Shown: positions 18,575-27,414 of the stretch, one piece after another
Position numbering within the stretch: the first letter of the stretch is position 1
How the letters are laid out: the number at the start of each line of letters is the position of its first letter
Program-made: the position numbers and the translations under genes
Notes under the pieces: model-generated
Seen by the model: the letters and a program-made list of their open reading frames with translations, nothing else
Told to the model about the DNA's origin: nothing
Databases searched by the model: none
Source: Sporosarcina obsidiansis
Lineage (GTDB): Bacteria; Bacillota; Bacilli; Bacillales_A; Planococcaceae
Assembly: GCF_009651005.1 (NCBI RefSeq)
Contig: NZ_WHVW01000009.1
Location: 1-64,000, forward strand
DNA: 64,000 bases
Direction of reading: 5' to 3'

Positions 18575-20083
18575 TTATTGCGCTTCTTCAGCAGCTAAAC
18601 GTTCTATAAATGTTGCTAACGTACGGACCATGACACCTGTGCCGCCTTTAGGACCTAGCACGTGAGGACTAGCTGCATCAGAAGTTCCCGCGATATCTAA
18701 GTGAATCCAGGGTGTATTCTCAGCAAATTCACCTACAAACCCACCGCCGAAGATCATATGACCATCACGACCTGGTGAGTTATTTAAGTCCGCGACATCA
18801 CTTTTACGAATCCGCTTCCTATCATTTTCAGTCAAAGGTAGGCGCCAAATGAATTCTCCGGACTCTTCTGCCGCTTCCTCGAATTGCTTATAGAATGCAT
18901 CATGGTTCGTCAAAGTCCCCGTCTTATCATTGCCTAACGCAACAATTACACCGCCAGTAAGTGTGGCTACATCAATCAAATATTCTGCTCCTGCTTGCTT
19001 CGCATATGTCACCGCATCTGCCAACACTAAACGCCCTTCTGCGTCCGTATTCAATATTTCGATTGTCTTACCACTTAATGAGGTGATGACATCATCCGGT
19101 TTGAAAGCAGCGCCCGAAATCATATTATCAGTAGATGCTATCACCGCAATTACATTCTTTCTTGGACGAGTCTCTCCGATGATACACATAGCCCCCAGAA
19201 CGGCCGCAGCGCCTCCCATATCCCCTTTCATACCTATCATGCCTTCACGAGGTTTCAGCGAATAGCCGCCCGTGTCGTACGTAATTCCTTTACCGATTAA
19301 ACCAATTACATCTTCCCACTGTTCCATCGCTTGATACTTTAATACAATTAACTGCGGTTCTTCAACAGAGCCTTGGTTCACCGCTAGGATCGCACCCATG
19401 CCCAGTTCCTCCATTTCCGCTCTGCCCAACACGTCAATCTCTAGATCATAGTTGTCTGCCAACTCTCTCGCATAGTCCGCCATTTTAGTCGGAGTCAACA
19501 AATTCGGCGGTGCATTGACAAGTGTCCGTGCTTCATTGACAGCATGCGCATAAATCATGCCTACTTCTCCTGCCCCTTTGACACTTTGTTCATCCGCCGC
19601 CGTGATAAATGTAATGGAAGTGAGAGAGACATCGATTTCATTTGATGTGGTATGAAATCCCTCATACTCGTATGCTCCTAGGCTAATACCTTCGGATGCT
19701 AAATACGCGACATCCTCGCAGGTCATCTCTTCATTACAAAAAGGAGCAGTCCATACCGCTGCCGTTCGTACACGGTCCTTGTGCAATTGTTTTCCTACCA
19801 TAGCAAATAATTCGCGTACTGGCTGCTCTGTTAACTCTTTCTGCTTGCCTACTCCTACAAAGTACACACGATCATAATTTCTTTTAGACAGTGCAGGCAT
19901 TTTAGTCAATTGTTTAAAATCCTGTTTGATATCATGCGATTTAATCCACTCGGGGATAGAAGGATGGAACGACTGTACAAACGCATCCCACCCCTCTACA
20001 TTTTCAGGATGATCGGGTACTCCAATAATTAGTACATCCACCTCTTGCTGTTCAAGTGTAGATACGGATTCAACAGTAATCAT
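18575..20083 (-). CDS. pepA: Leucyl aminopeptidase (M17)
   Basis: Cytoplasmic dizinc (or Mn) aminopeptidase that releases N-terminal residues. The 502-residue protein shows the M17 signature NTDAEGRLVLADA, the metal-binding GKGITYDTGGYSLKP segment and the GGAAAVLGAM region in the catalytic C-terminal half. The N-terminal 160 residues form the regulatory domain. It corresponds to B. subtilis YuiE and keeps the yuiE-yuiD-yuiB neighbourhood. GGGAGG lies before the ATG. Confidence 0.95.
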   Translation of the reverse strand: MITVESVSTLEQQEVDVLIIGVPDHPENVEGWDAFVQSFHPSIPEWIKSHDIKQDFKQLTKMPALSKRNYDRVYFVGVGKQKELTEQPVRELFAMVGKQLHKDRVRTAAVWTAPFCNEEMTCEDVAYLASEGISLGAYEYEGFHTTSNEIDVSLTSITFITAADEQSVKGAGEVGMIYAHAVNEARTLVNAPPNLLTPTKMADYARELADNYDLEIDVLGRAEMEELGMGAILAVNQGSVEEPQLIVLKYQAMEQWEDVIGLIGKGITYDTGGYSLKPREGMIGMKGDMGGAAAVLGAMCIIGETRPRKNVIAVIASTDNMISGAAFKPDDVITSLSGKTIEILNTDAEGRLVLADAVTYAKQAGAEYLIDVATLTGGVIVALGNDKTGTLTNHDAFYKQFEEAAEESGEFIWRLPLTENDRKRIRKSDVADLNNSPGRDGHMIFGGGFVGEFAENTPWIHLDIAGTSDAASPHVLGPKGGTGVMVRTLATFIERLAAEEAQ

Positions 20084-20326
20084 ATCGCGATGTCCTCCCT
20101 ATTCTTTACGATTCTTCCCCACTAGTATAGACTACGAAGATTGGCTGTTCCAATAACAAGAAATATGTATTTACGTCTATTCAAAATTACATGGTTGAAC
20201 TATGGACAACTTCTGCTGAATTCAGTTAACAGATTATGATATACTTATTCTCAATAAGCCGAACCAATTACACCGCTTGGTTACGTGGTGGGTTATGTTA
20301 AAATCAATGAAAAGGAGTGGAATCAA

Positions 20327-20803
20327 TTGGCCATTTTTGAAAACGTACCGCTCCTCGCAGCGTTATTTGCCATTCTGTTTGCTCAATTTGTAAAAATCCC
20401 TATTCATTTTCTATTGACACGTAAACTCGATTTCAGCTTAATGACTTCAACAGGCGGCATGCCTAGCTCCCACTCTGCAGCAGTTACTGCGTTAACCACT
20501 GCAATTGCTTTTGAAGCAGGTCTTGATTCGCCCTTGTTTGCGGTATCTGCCATTTTTGCAGTGATCGTCATGTTTGACGCCACAGGTATCCGATATCAAG
20601 CAGGTCAACAAGCTATTATCATTAACCAAATGAGAACTGATTTCCAGGTATTTGTAGATGATATTAAAGGTTGGCCAAAGAAAGATAATGTGCAGAAAAT
20701 CCAGGAGTTGAAGACATTACTCGGACACAAACCGAACGAAGTGTTCTTTGGTGCAGTAACCGGGATCGTCATATCGATCATTACGTATACCGTAATTTTA
20801 TAA
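20327..20803 (+). CDS. yuiD: Divergent PAP2 family membrane protein (YuiD)
   Basis: Integral membrane protein of 158 residues related to acid phosphatase/vanadium haloperoxidase (PAP2) proteins, with the motif TGGMPSSHSAAVTAL and the segment DATGIRYQAGQQA. B. subtilis YuiD has the same length. The TTG at 20327 is preferred because AAAGGAG is 9 nt upstream. The GTG at 20285 lies before that site. Substrate unknown. Confidence 0.85.
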   Translation: MAIFENVPLLAALFAILFAQFVKIPIHFLLTRKLDFSLMTSTGGMPSSHSAAVTALTTAIAFEAGLDSPLFAVSAIFAVIVMFDATGIRYQAGQQAIIINQMRTDFQVFVDDIKGWPKKDNVQKIQELKTLLGHKPNEVFFGAVTGIVISIITYTVIL

Positions 20804-20875
20804 GTAAAATTATCATTACTGCGTAATCATTCCAGACTGACGTGTTTTTCTTTCGTATGTGTTGTTTAACGCTAT

Positions 20876-20906
20876 AAAACCCTCAAGCCAATTGCCTGAG
20901 GGTTTT
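20876..20906. terminator. Bidirectional terminator between yuiD and yuiB
   Basis: A 10-bp perfect stem (20876-20885 with 20897-20906), with A-run and T-run at the ends, lies between convergent genes. Confidence 0.85.
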
Positions 20907-20928
20907 GTGGTATGTAGCTATTTGCACG

Positions 20929-21255
20929 TTAAAACATTTGATACCCTTGTTTACGTAACGCTTTCATTACAAACCCAGAAATAATCGCACCCACTAGCCC
21001 GCTAGACAGAATGACAATGTCTACCATATGAAGGGATAGTATATTGCTTCCCAGCTCACTAAAAGCAAAACCAGGTTTCGTCACGTATTGATACATCGGT
21101 ATATCATCAATAATGAAAATGACTACAATTGGGTAAATGATCGCCATAAGCCATGTCATACGTAACAACATATTCAGCAAAAAACCGATGCCGAAAAACA
21201 TGACCATAAATATCAAGATCGATAGCATGACTTGTGCTATGGATATAGTTTGCAT
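20929..21255 (-). CDS. yuiB: YuiB-like membrane protein
   Basis: A 108-residue membrane protein with three hydrophobic helices. The segments FFGIGFLLNMLLRMTWLMAI and the end MLRKxGYQMF-like (LRKQGYQMF) match the YuiB family of Bacillales. GGAGG lies before the ATG. It is upstream of no other gene in its own transcript. Function unknown. Confidence 0.8.
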   Translation of the reverse strand: MQTISIAQVMLSILIFMVMFFGIGFLLNMLLRMTWLMAIIYPIVVIFIIDDIPMYQYVTKPGFAFSELGSNILSLHMVDIVILSSGLVGAIISGFVMKALRKQGYQMF

Positions 21256-21441
21256 TTTCGCTTACCTCCAGTTCACATCATTATTTTACAGGATGGTATG
21301 AATGCTTTCAATAGAATGAGATAGAGATTAAGGAACGAACTCGTCAGTTGTCATGAATTCTTAAAGAATAACTAATAGATTAAGACGTTTACTCCATCAC
21401 CAAGGTTGACTTATACCATTAGTATATAGAATTCCTGAAAA

Positions 21442-21466
21442 AAGCACCCGCTCAATGCGAGTGCTT
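21442..21466 (-). terminator. Terminator of yumB
   Basis: A 6-bp outer stem (21442-21447 with 21461-21466) plus CGC/GCG inner pairs. The minus strand continues into TTTTTTC. Confidence 0.7.
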
Positions 21467-21478
21467 CTCTTTTGTTTC

Positions 21479-22693
21479 TTATAGGAAATTAAACTTCCCT
21501 TTTTTAATCGTTAATCCCACTCCACCGACCATAAAGAGCGCACGATTATCTATCATTTTCTTCATGAATGAAGCTTTAGCTCCTGTTATTTTCTTGTCGA
21601 ATACGACACCAATCGCATCAGAATCTCCCAGTGAACAAACGCTTCCTTTTAAATCTGGCACAAATTCAGCTGTCTGTTTGCCATTTATCAGAGCGATAAT
21701 ATTATTAGCACACATATCTCCTTGTTGCATCGCAATTTGAGCTGTTGGTGGATACGGACGATTGATTGCTTCGTTAATCATTAACGCACAATCTCCTACA
21801 ACGAAGACATCTTCGAAACCAGGTGCGCGTAGATCTTTATCTACTTTTACACGAGCTCGCATATTTTCAATACCTGATTCTTCAATCAAACGATTTCCGC
21901 GAACACCTGCAGCCCATACCACTGTACCAGCTTTAATGAACTCAAATTCATCTTCGCCTTTTTTGATCTTGACGCCTTCAGGAGTCGCTTCCACAACAGG
22001 TGTTCCAATTGAGAATTCTACCCCTTTAGAACCCAATTGACGCACTGCATATTCAACAAGTTCAGGGTCAAAACCAGGCAATACCATAGGTGCTGCTTCT
22101 ACACATAGAATTCTTACTTTTTCAGCAGGCACGTCATATTCCTTACATAGTTCAGGAACACGGTTGCCTAACTCACCGAGGTATTCGATGCCTGTGAAAC
22201 CTGCTCCACCGACAACGATTGTAAGGCGACTATCGTCCTTCTCTTCTTCAAGAGACCAAGTCGCAAATTGGTATTCCATATGATCCCGGATTTGACGGGC
22301 TGCTTTTACGTTCGCAATAGATAATGCATATTGATCAAGACCTGGAATGCCGAATGTTTCACCTTCGAAACCAAGTGCAATCACAAGGTAGTCATATGTA
22401 TGCGAACCAATATTTGTCGTAACATTCTTATTCTTTACATCAATACCTGTTACTTCTGCTTTAATAAATTTCACTTTGTTACTGTTAATGACACTTGAAA
22501 TATCATAACGGACTTGTTCAGGTGTTAATGTCCCAGCTGCTGCTTCATGCAACCAAGTAGATTCGTAATGATAATCATTTTTATTAATCAGGACGACGTC
22601 AGCTTCGTCTGCACCTAATGACTTTTGCAAGTTGACAACAGTCATCAAACCACCGTAACCTGCACCTAACACTAAGATTGTCGGTCTTTTCAC
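21479..22693 (-). CDS. yumB: NDH-2 type NADH dehydrogenase-like oxidoreductase (YumB)
   Basis: Membrane-associated flavoprotein of the type-II NADH:quinone oxidoreductase family, 404 residues. It has an N-terminal FAD Rossmann motif ([13 protein letters not shown]), a second nucleotide motif ([17 protein letters not shown]), the segment VVWAAGVRG and the FAD-binding FVVGDCAL...[13 protein letters not shown]. It matches YumB rather than the main Ndh of B. subtilis. The GTG at 22693 was chosen because AAAGGTGG lies 11 nt upstream and it places the Rossmann motif near residue 5. A 59-nt hairpin lies just upstream of that ribosome site. Confidence 0.9.
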   Translation of the reverse strand: MKRPTILVLGAGYGGLMTVVNLQKSLGADEADVVLINKNDYHYESTWLHEAAAGTLTPEQVRYDISSVINSNKVKFIKAEVTGIDVKNKNVTTNIGSHTYDYLVIALGFEGETFGIPGLDQYALSIANVKAARQIRDHMEYQFATWSLEEEKDDSRLTIVVGGAGFTGIEYLGELGNRVPELCKEYDVPAEKVRILCVEAAPMVLPGFDPELVEYAVRQLGSKGVEFSIGTPVVEATPEGVKIKKGEDEFEFIKAGTVVWAAGVRGNRLIEESGIENMRARVKVDKDLRAPGFEDVFVVGDCALMINEAINRPYPPTAQIAMQQGDMCANNIIALINGKQTAEFVPDLKGSVCSLGDSDAIGVVFDKKITGAKASFMKKMIDNRALFMVGGVGLTIKKGKFNFL

Positions 22694-22720
22694 GTAAATC
22701 GAAACCACCTTTAAGTTTAT

Positions 22721-22779
22721 TAAATGCCGAGTACGTGTAAAATCGATCAATACATGGTTTTACGCGATGCTGGCATTTA
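22721..22779 (-). promoter_or_regulatory. Stem-loop in the yumB 5' leader
   Basis: An 8-bp outer stem (TAAATGCC at 22772-22779 on the minus strand with GGCATTTA at 22721-22728) encloses a second helix (GCGTAAAA with TTTTACACG). The structure ends about 10 nt before the yumB ribosome site, so it could affect translation or mRNA stability. It is not a recognisable Rex site or named riboswitch. Confidence 0.4.
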
Positions 22780-22807
22780 GAATTAAATTGAATAGCTTTC
22801 CTTACCT

Positions 22808-22836
22808 ATAGTAGCCCTTTTGAGCATGCTTTTCAA
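22808..22836 (-). promoter_or_regulatory. Sigma-A promoter candidate for yumB
   Basis: The minus strand has TTGAAA (22831-22836), a 17-nt spacer and TACTAT (22808-22813). The start would give a leader of about 105 nt that includes the stem-loop at 22721-22779. The rest of the 400-nt gap between yumB and yutM is AT-rich with no gene. Confidence 0.5.
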
Positions 22837-23020
22837 TAGTATTCTTATTGTGCAAATAATCAATTACGACCAGGAAACAGCATATGAATTTTTTTTAATT
22901 TTCATTCCCTTGCTACATCGTGTTCCAATTGAATTAAAGGACAATACACCGTACATGTATCCGTTTTCATTTAGCGACGAATAAATACGTTTCGACATAT
23001 TTTATATGCAAATGCACATT

Positions 23021-23054
23021 CATCCCGCTCTATAGTAATGGCGGGATGGACGTT
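23021..23054 (+). terminator. Plus-strand terminator without an evident gene
   Basis: An 8-bp perfect GC-rich stem (23021-23028 with 23041-23048) and a T-run (GACGTTTTTT). No plus-strand gene precedes it. It may instead act as an RNA-stabilising hairpin at the 3' end of yutM on the minus strand, where no T-tract follows. Confidence 0.45.
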
Positions 23055-23094
23055 TTTTATGCATGTTCTTTTCTGTTACATACTGTTTACTATT

Positions 23095-23460
23095 TTATTC
23101 ACATTCTGCAGGAGTACCCGCTTTTTGAGCCGTTCGAAAGGAAGTCCCACACCCACAGTTTGCAATCGCATTCGGATTGTCGATGGTGAAGCCGCCGCCC
23201 ATGAGGGATTCTTTGTAATCCACTTTCGTCCCTTGAAGGATCGCCGCATCTTCCTCCTTGACGAGTACAGGTATATTATGTTGTGTATATGCTACATCAT
23301 CTTCATTCTTCTCTTGGGCAAAACCTAACCCATATGTTAAACCACTACATCCCCCACCATTGACGGAGACACGCAGATATGAACCTTCTTCTTCATTATG
23401 GGACATCATCTTCTTCACGTGAAATGCCGCTGCTTCTGTAATTTCTACTGGATTATTCAT
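23095..23460 (-). CDS. yutM: A-type Fe-S cluster carrier (HesB/IscA/ErpA family)
   Basis: Carries or inserts iron-sulfur clusters into target proteins in the cytoplasm. The 121-residue protein has the three conserved cysteines of the family (NGGGCSGLTY and ANCGCGTSF) and the A-type fold pattern. B. subtilis YutM is the counterpart in the same neighbourhood. The ribosome site before the ATG is weak (GTGAG). It complements the SUF operon at 56-61 kb and the NifU-like protein at 24.3 kb. Confidence 0.9.
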   Translation of the reverse strand: MNNPVEITEAAAFHVKKMMSHNEEEGSYLRVSVNGGGCSGLTYGLGFAQEKNEDDVAYTQHNIPVLVKEEDAAILQGTKVDYKESLMGGGFTIDNPNAIANCGCGTSFRTAQKAGTPAECE

Positions 23461-23588
23461 TGTTCACACTCACTTTCCACGTTTTCATCTATCATATCAA
23501 TGTATTTCACTGAATTGCAAACAAATACTCCCCTCTATAGGTCTATTTTGCTGTATAATAAGTAATAGAAATGAAAGGAATGAGAACA

Positions 23589-24275
23589 GTGGAAGTAAGC
23601 CCTTTTTATGAAAAGAAAATGCAATGCTTGCAGTGTAAAGAGCATTTTCCTACTACTAGAATCCGTTCACGTCAAGTTAGGGTAGCACAACACGATAGTG
23701 ACTTTAGACCTATATATGTAAACAAGGAAATTAATCCCCTTTTCTATAATGTTACCGTTTGTCCCCATTGTGGTTTTGCATCTACAGATGATTTCTCTCC
23801 ATATTTTGCGCCAGGCACAAAAGAAATGATTGCTCAAAATATTACAGCTAAATGGCACAGCCGATCTTTTGGTGGCATACGCACGAAAGAAGAAGCGATA
23901 GAAGCCTATAAACTAGCTTATTTAAGTGCGAACTTAAAAAAAGAAAAGCACTTGACAATGGCCGGTATGATGTTAAGAATCGCCTGGATCTTTCGAGAAG
24001 CAGAGAATGAAACAGAAGAAAAACGCTATTTGACAATCTCTCGTAATTTATATGTTCACGCGTTTTCAGAAGGTGATTATGTGGGAACACAAATGTCAGA
24101 AACTCGAGTACAGTATATGATAGCCGAATTATCATGGCGTATACATGATCGAGAAGAAGCAATACGTAATTTTTCACGTGTAATTGAGAGCCAAAAAAGG
24201 TCGACTGAACCGAACATTATCCAACTAGCAAAGGATAGATGGCAAGAAATTCGTGGTGAAGAAACTAACGAATGA
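23589..24275 (+). CDS. DUF2225 family protein
   Basis: About 228 residues. The N-terminal part has two zinc-ribbon type pairs (CLQCKEHFPT and CPHCGFAS). The rest is helical and looks like a tetratricopeptide-type repeat array (AYKLAYLSANLKKEKH, WRIHDREEAIRNFSRVIE). The GTG at 23589 has AAAGGA 9 nt upstream. An ATG at 23571 is an alternative but lies too close to any ribosome site. Function unknown. Confidence 0.75.
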   Translation: MEVSPFYEKKMQCLQCKEHFPTTRIRSRQVRVAQHDSDFRPIYVNKEINPLFYNVTVCPHCGFASTDDFSPYFAPGTKEMIAQNITAKWHSRSFGGIRTKEEAIEAYKLAYLSANLKKEKHLTMAGMMLRIAWIFREAENETEEKRYLTISRNLYVHAFSEGDYVGTQMSETRVQYMIAELSWRIHDREEAIRNFSRVIESQKRSTEPNIIQLAKDRWQEIRGEETNE

Positions 24276-24278
24276 CGA

Positions 24279-24316
24279 AAGCCGTACAAAGAAGTCAAAA
24301 CTTCTCTGTACGGCTT
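24279..24316. terminator. Bidirectional terminator
   Basis: A long stem (24279-24294 with 24301-24316, one interruption) between the convergent DUF2225 gene and yutI. T-rich sequence follows on the plus side. Confidence 0.75.
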
Positions 24317-24330
24317 ATTTTAGAGTATCC

Positions 24331-24579
24331 TTAAAAGACTTGTTCTACTTCTACGACACCTGGCACTTCTTCAAGTAGCGCACGTTCAATTCCCGCTTTT
24401 AATGTGATCGTAGAACTCGGGCACGTTCCGCATGCGCCTAATAAACGTAATTTGACGATCCCTTCGTCGATATCAACGAGTTCACAGTCTCCCCCGTCTC
24501 GCAAGAGGAATGGGCGTAATTTATCTAAAACTTCTTTTACCGGTTCATATAGTTGAGTATCTGTTGTCATTGTAATCAC
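24331..24579 (-). CDS. yutI: NifU-like Fe-S scaffold/carrier (YutI)
   Basis: C-terminal NifU domain protein of about 80 residues, with [18 protein letters not shown] and the cluster-binding CxxC in [20 protein letters not shown]. It probably transfers [4Fe-4S] clusters from the SUF machinery. A GTG at 24579 or an ATG three codons later could be the start. GGAGAG sits just upstream. Confidence 0.9.
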   Translation of the reverse strand: MITMTTDTQLYEPVKEVLDKLRPFLLRDGGDCELVDIDEGIVKLRLLGACGTCPSSTITLKAGIERALLEEVPGVVEVEQVF

Positions 24580-24653
24580 TCTCTCCTTTCCTTATACTTA
24601 TTATAAACTGCCAAGCAGAAAAAATCCAATAATGATTCGGAGGATTGATTTTT

Positions 24654-24980
24654 ATGTCGACATCACCAGTCACAATTGAAATTTATGGAGCGGATGTTAT
24701 CTGCGCCAGCTGTGTCAATGCACCTTCTTCAAAAGATACGTATGAGTGGCTCGAAGCAGCACTTTCTCGAAAGTATCCCAATCAACCATTCTCTATTGCG
24801 TATATCGATATTAACAAGGAAATCACGGATGTACGCCAACAAGAAATTGCGGAAAAAGTACGTGAAGAAGAATATTTTTATCCACTTGTAATGATCGAAG
24901 ATGAAATGATTGGCGAGGGTCACATTCAGTTGAAACCTGTTTTCACCGCAATGGAAGCACATGGCTACCAAGAAGCATAA
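24654..24980 (+). CDS. yuzD: YuzD family thioredoxin-fold protein
   Basis: A 108-residue protein of the DUF1462 family with an N-terminal IYGADVICASCVNAPSSKDTYEWL motif (CxxC) and the segment FYPLVMIEDEMIGEG, which suggests a thioredoxin-like redox or chaperone role. It is divergent from yutI. The ATG at 24654 has GGAGG 10 nt upstream. The TTG at 24645 touches the ribosome site. Function unproven. Confidence 0.85.
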   Translation: MSTSPVTIEIYGADVICASCVNAPSSKDTYEWLEAALSRKYPNQPFSIAYIDINKEITDVRQQEIAEKVREEEYFYPLVMIEDEMIGEGHIQLKPVFTAMEAHGYQEA

Positions 24981-25102
24981 AATGATAATCTCAGCTTATA
25001 ATTGAGAACTATTAGTATGTGTTAAAAGTGTTCAAATCATTACTAGTTCATGCTTCTATAACAGGTTGATAGTAACCTTTTTTCATTCGGTTTCCTCAAA
25101 GC

Positions 25103-25146
25103 AAAAAGGCTGTCACAGAAAATCAGTTTTTACTGACTTTCTGGAC
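25103..25146 (-). terminator. Terminator of yutJ
   Basis: A long interrupted stem (25111-25126 with 25131-25146, loop AAAA on the minus strand) followed on the minus strand by GCCTTTTTG. It sits in the 178-nt gap between yuzD and yutJ. Confidence 0.8.
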
Positions 25147-25158
25147 ATCCCCTTCATT

Positions 25159-26226
25159 TTACCCATTATGCCATTTGTACATCCATAACAAGCCCGATTT
25201 CATGAGCCGTGCGATTCGACCTGTAACTGTACGATCAGCCAGGTAAGCGAACCCTTGCTTTTTGCCTAATGAACCCATAAAACCTTTCAGCTTTAATTCT
25301 GGCATTTTCTCCATTAGCGGTTCATTATTCCATAGAAGACGCAGTACTTGAACGATTTGCTCTGCTTGAACCTCGGCCAACTGTGCGCTCGGCGCATGAG
25401 GAAGTGCAGCTACATCACCGACGACATAGACGTTCGGATGGTTCGGGATTTGATGGTACTGGTTTAGTACCACTCTTCCTGAACGATCTTTTTCAACTTC
25501 CATTTCCTCGATGACGTGACTTGGCTTAATACCTGCTGTCCAAACAACCGCATCTACATCAATCGTCTCTTCATGATTATATAGAATAGTCGGTCCCACT
25601 TTTGTAATGTTTGAATTCGCTACTACTTCCACTTCATGCTGATCAAACCAACTTTTCACATAGTTACTCAATCGTTCAGGGAAATCGCGCAAGATTCGAG
25701 GACTGCGATCGAATAATTTAATATTCAAGTCCGGACGACTCTCACGCAACTCACTTGCTAATTCGATCCCACTCAAACCTGCACCAACAATCCCTACTGT
25801 CGCTCCTCCACTCAAGCCAAGAAGCGTTTGATAGGTCTTTCTGGATTTACCGATCGTCTGAATGCTTAGTGTATTTTCTTCAGCCCCTGGAACATTGTGA
25901 AAATTATCCACACAACCTAACCCAATGACTAAATTATCGTAAGTAAGCGTTTGACCGTCTGCAAGCACTACTTCCTTCTCATTGGGTTTAATTTCTTTAA
26001 TCTCACCCTCGACCACTTTCAATTGTTCATGATTTGGAATTGCCACTCGAATTTCGGAGTCAGGAACCGTTCCTGCAGCCAACGCATAAAATTCCGTTTT
26101 CAAACTATGAAACGGAGTCCTGTCAACAAGCGTAATTTCGATATCACTGGGCAAGTCCTTATTGAGTAAGCGAAGTAATATTCGCATATTGCCATATCCG
26201 GCACCTAATAACAGTAATTTCCTCAT
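25159..26226 (-). CDS. yutJ: NDH-2 like FAD/NAD(P) oxidoreductase (YutJ)
   Basis: A 355-residue flavoprotein of the NADH dehydrogenase-like family, shorter than YumB. It has the N-terminal FAD motif LLLGAGYGNMRILLRL, the second Rossmann motif VGIVGAGLSGIELASEL, VVWTAGIKPS and the FAD site VYVVGDVAALPHAPSAQLAEVQAEQ. AAGGAG precedes the ATG. Its electron acceptor is unknown. It lies between yuzD and yuzB as in B. subtilis. Confidence 0.88.
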   Translation of the reverse strand: MRKLLLLGAGYGNMRILLRLLNKDLPSDIEITLVDRTPFHSLKTEFYALAAGTVPDSEIRVAIPNHEQLKVVEGEIKEIKPNEKEVVLADGQTLTYDNLVIGLGCVDNFHNVPGAEENTLSIQTIGKSRKTYQTLLGLSGGATVGIVGAGLSGIELASELRESRPDLNIKLFDRSPRILRDFPERLSNYVKSWFDQHEVEVVANSNITKVGPTILYNHEETIDVDAVVWTAGIKPSHVIEEMEVEKDRSGRVVLNQYHQIPNHPNVYVVGDVAALPHAPSAQLAEVQAEQIVQVLRLLWNNEPLMEKMPELKLKGFMGSLGKKQGFAYLADRTVTGRIARLMKSGLLWMYKWHNG

Positions 26227-26365
26227 AATGTTCTCCTTCTATGTCTATTTTCCGATCAAACCTCATTTGCTATTATAGCAGTTTGTGATACTTTTCACAA
26301 TATGCCAAGTTCATTGACGCCTACCTAAAAAAAGAGTACCATTTCTAATAGGTGAGGTGAGAGTT

Positions 26366-26602
26366 ATGAATCCCATCGTGGAATTTTGTATCAGTAATTT
26401 GGCAAATGGTTCCTATCCGGTATTTGAGACATTAGAAAAAGACCCGAACATTGATGTACTCGAGTATGGATGTTTGAGCTATTGTACAAAATGTACGGAT
26501 ACTTTATATGCGATCGTTAACGGTGAACTTGTCGAAGCGGATACCCCCGATGAATTGACAGCACGCATTTATCAATTCATCGATGACAATCCACTTTTCT
26601 AA
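26366..26602 (+). CDS. yuzB: YuzB family protein (DUF1450)
   Basis: A 78-residue cysteine-containing protein with NPIVEFCISNLA, the segment LEYGCLSYCTKC and DNPLF at the end. B. subtilis YuzB is 78 residues. The spaced cysteines suggest a thioredoxin-like or metal-binding fold, but no function is known. The ATG at 26366 follows GGTGAGGTGA. The gene is divergent from yutJ. Confidence 0.85.
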   Translation: MNPIVEFCISNLANGSYPVFETLEKDPNIDVLEYGCLSYCTKCTDTLYAIVNGELVEADTPDELTARIYQFIDDNPLF

Positions 26603-26641
26603 TCATAAATGAACCAGCATAGTCCTCTTAGAGCACTATGC

Positions 26642-27409
26642 TTATTTTTTTGGCCATTCAGCAAGCGAGGACAGCACATAGGTTGGCTGTAATTCTTTTG
26701 TCAGTACTTCCTCTACAGGAGTAACCCCTGTTGCTACATATGCCGTATCGATCCCATAGCGGATTCCTGCTAAAATGTCTGTATCATAATTATCACCGAT
26801 CAAAATCATCTCGTCTTTTCCATATTCACCTTGCTGTTGAATGAACTGCAGCATATGAGGTTCCGGTTTGCCCACCACGATCGGTTTCGTTTCTGTTGCT
26901 ACTTCCATCAAATGAAGGAAAGAACCATTTCCTGGAACCAACCCTCTTTCTGTAGGAAACTTCACATCTTGATTAGTTCCTAAGAAGTGCGCGCCATTTC
27001 GTATCGCTAGGCATGCTTCCGCCAATTTACCATACGTGATTTGCCGATCGAGTCCCATCAGAACTACATCTGGATTTTCTGAAGTAATTGTAATCTGCTC
27101 TGCCTCTAGAGCCTCTTCCAACCCTTCTTCGCCAATCATCATCACGGTCGCTCCTGCATAATATTGTTTGCAATATCTAGCAAGGGCGATAGCGGAATTC
27201 ATAATGTGTTCTACATCTGTTTTCACCCCAAATCCAGCTAACTTCTTCTGCTGTGCAGCACGTGTCAAAGCTGCGTTATTTGTAATGAAATACGTTTCAT
27301 ATCCTTCTTCTTGGCGGCGAGTGACGAAATCAACCGCTTCGGTTATTGGCTCTTTTCCACGATATATTGTGCCATCTAAATCAAAACAATACGCCTTATA
27401 TTGTGTCAT
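26642..27409 (-). CDS. yutF: HAD family phosphatase (NagD/YutF type)
   Basis: Haloacid dehalogenase phosphatase of 255 residues, class IIA with the C2 cap. The nucleophile motif I is FDLDGTIYRG, motif II is ITNNA, the motif III lysine is in VVGKPEPHM and motif IV is LIGDNYDTDI. It belongs to the subfamily with E. coli NagD and B. subtilis YutF. The ATG at 27409 has GGAG 8 nt upstream. It starts 5 nt beyond the yutE stop, so the two are co-transcribed. Confidence 0.9.
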   Translation of the reverse strand: MTQYKAYCFDLDGTIYRGKEPITEAVDFVTRRQEEGYETYFITNNAALTRAAQQKKLAGFGVKTDVEHIMNSAIALARYCKQYYAGATVMMIGEEGLEEALEAEQITITSENPDVVLMGLDRQITYGKLAEACLAIRNGAHFLGTNQDVKFPTERGLVPGNGSFLHLMEVATETKPIVVGKPEPHMLQFIQQQGEYGKDEMILIGDNYDTDILAGIRYGIDTAYVATGVTPVEEVLTKELQPTYVLSSLAEWPKK

Positions 27410-27414
27410 ACCCA

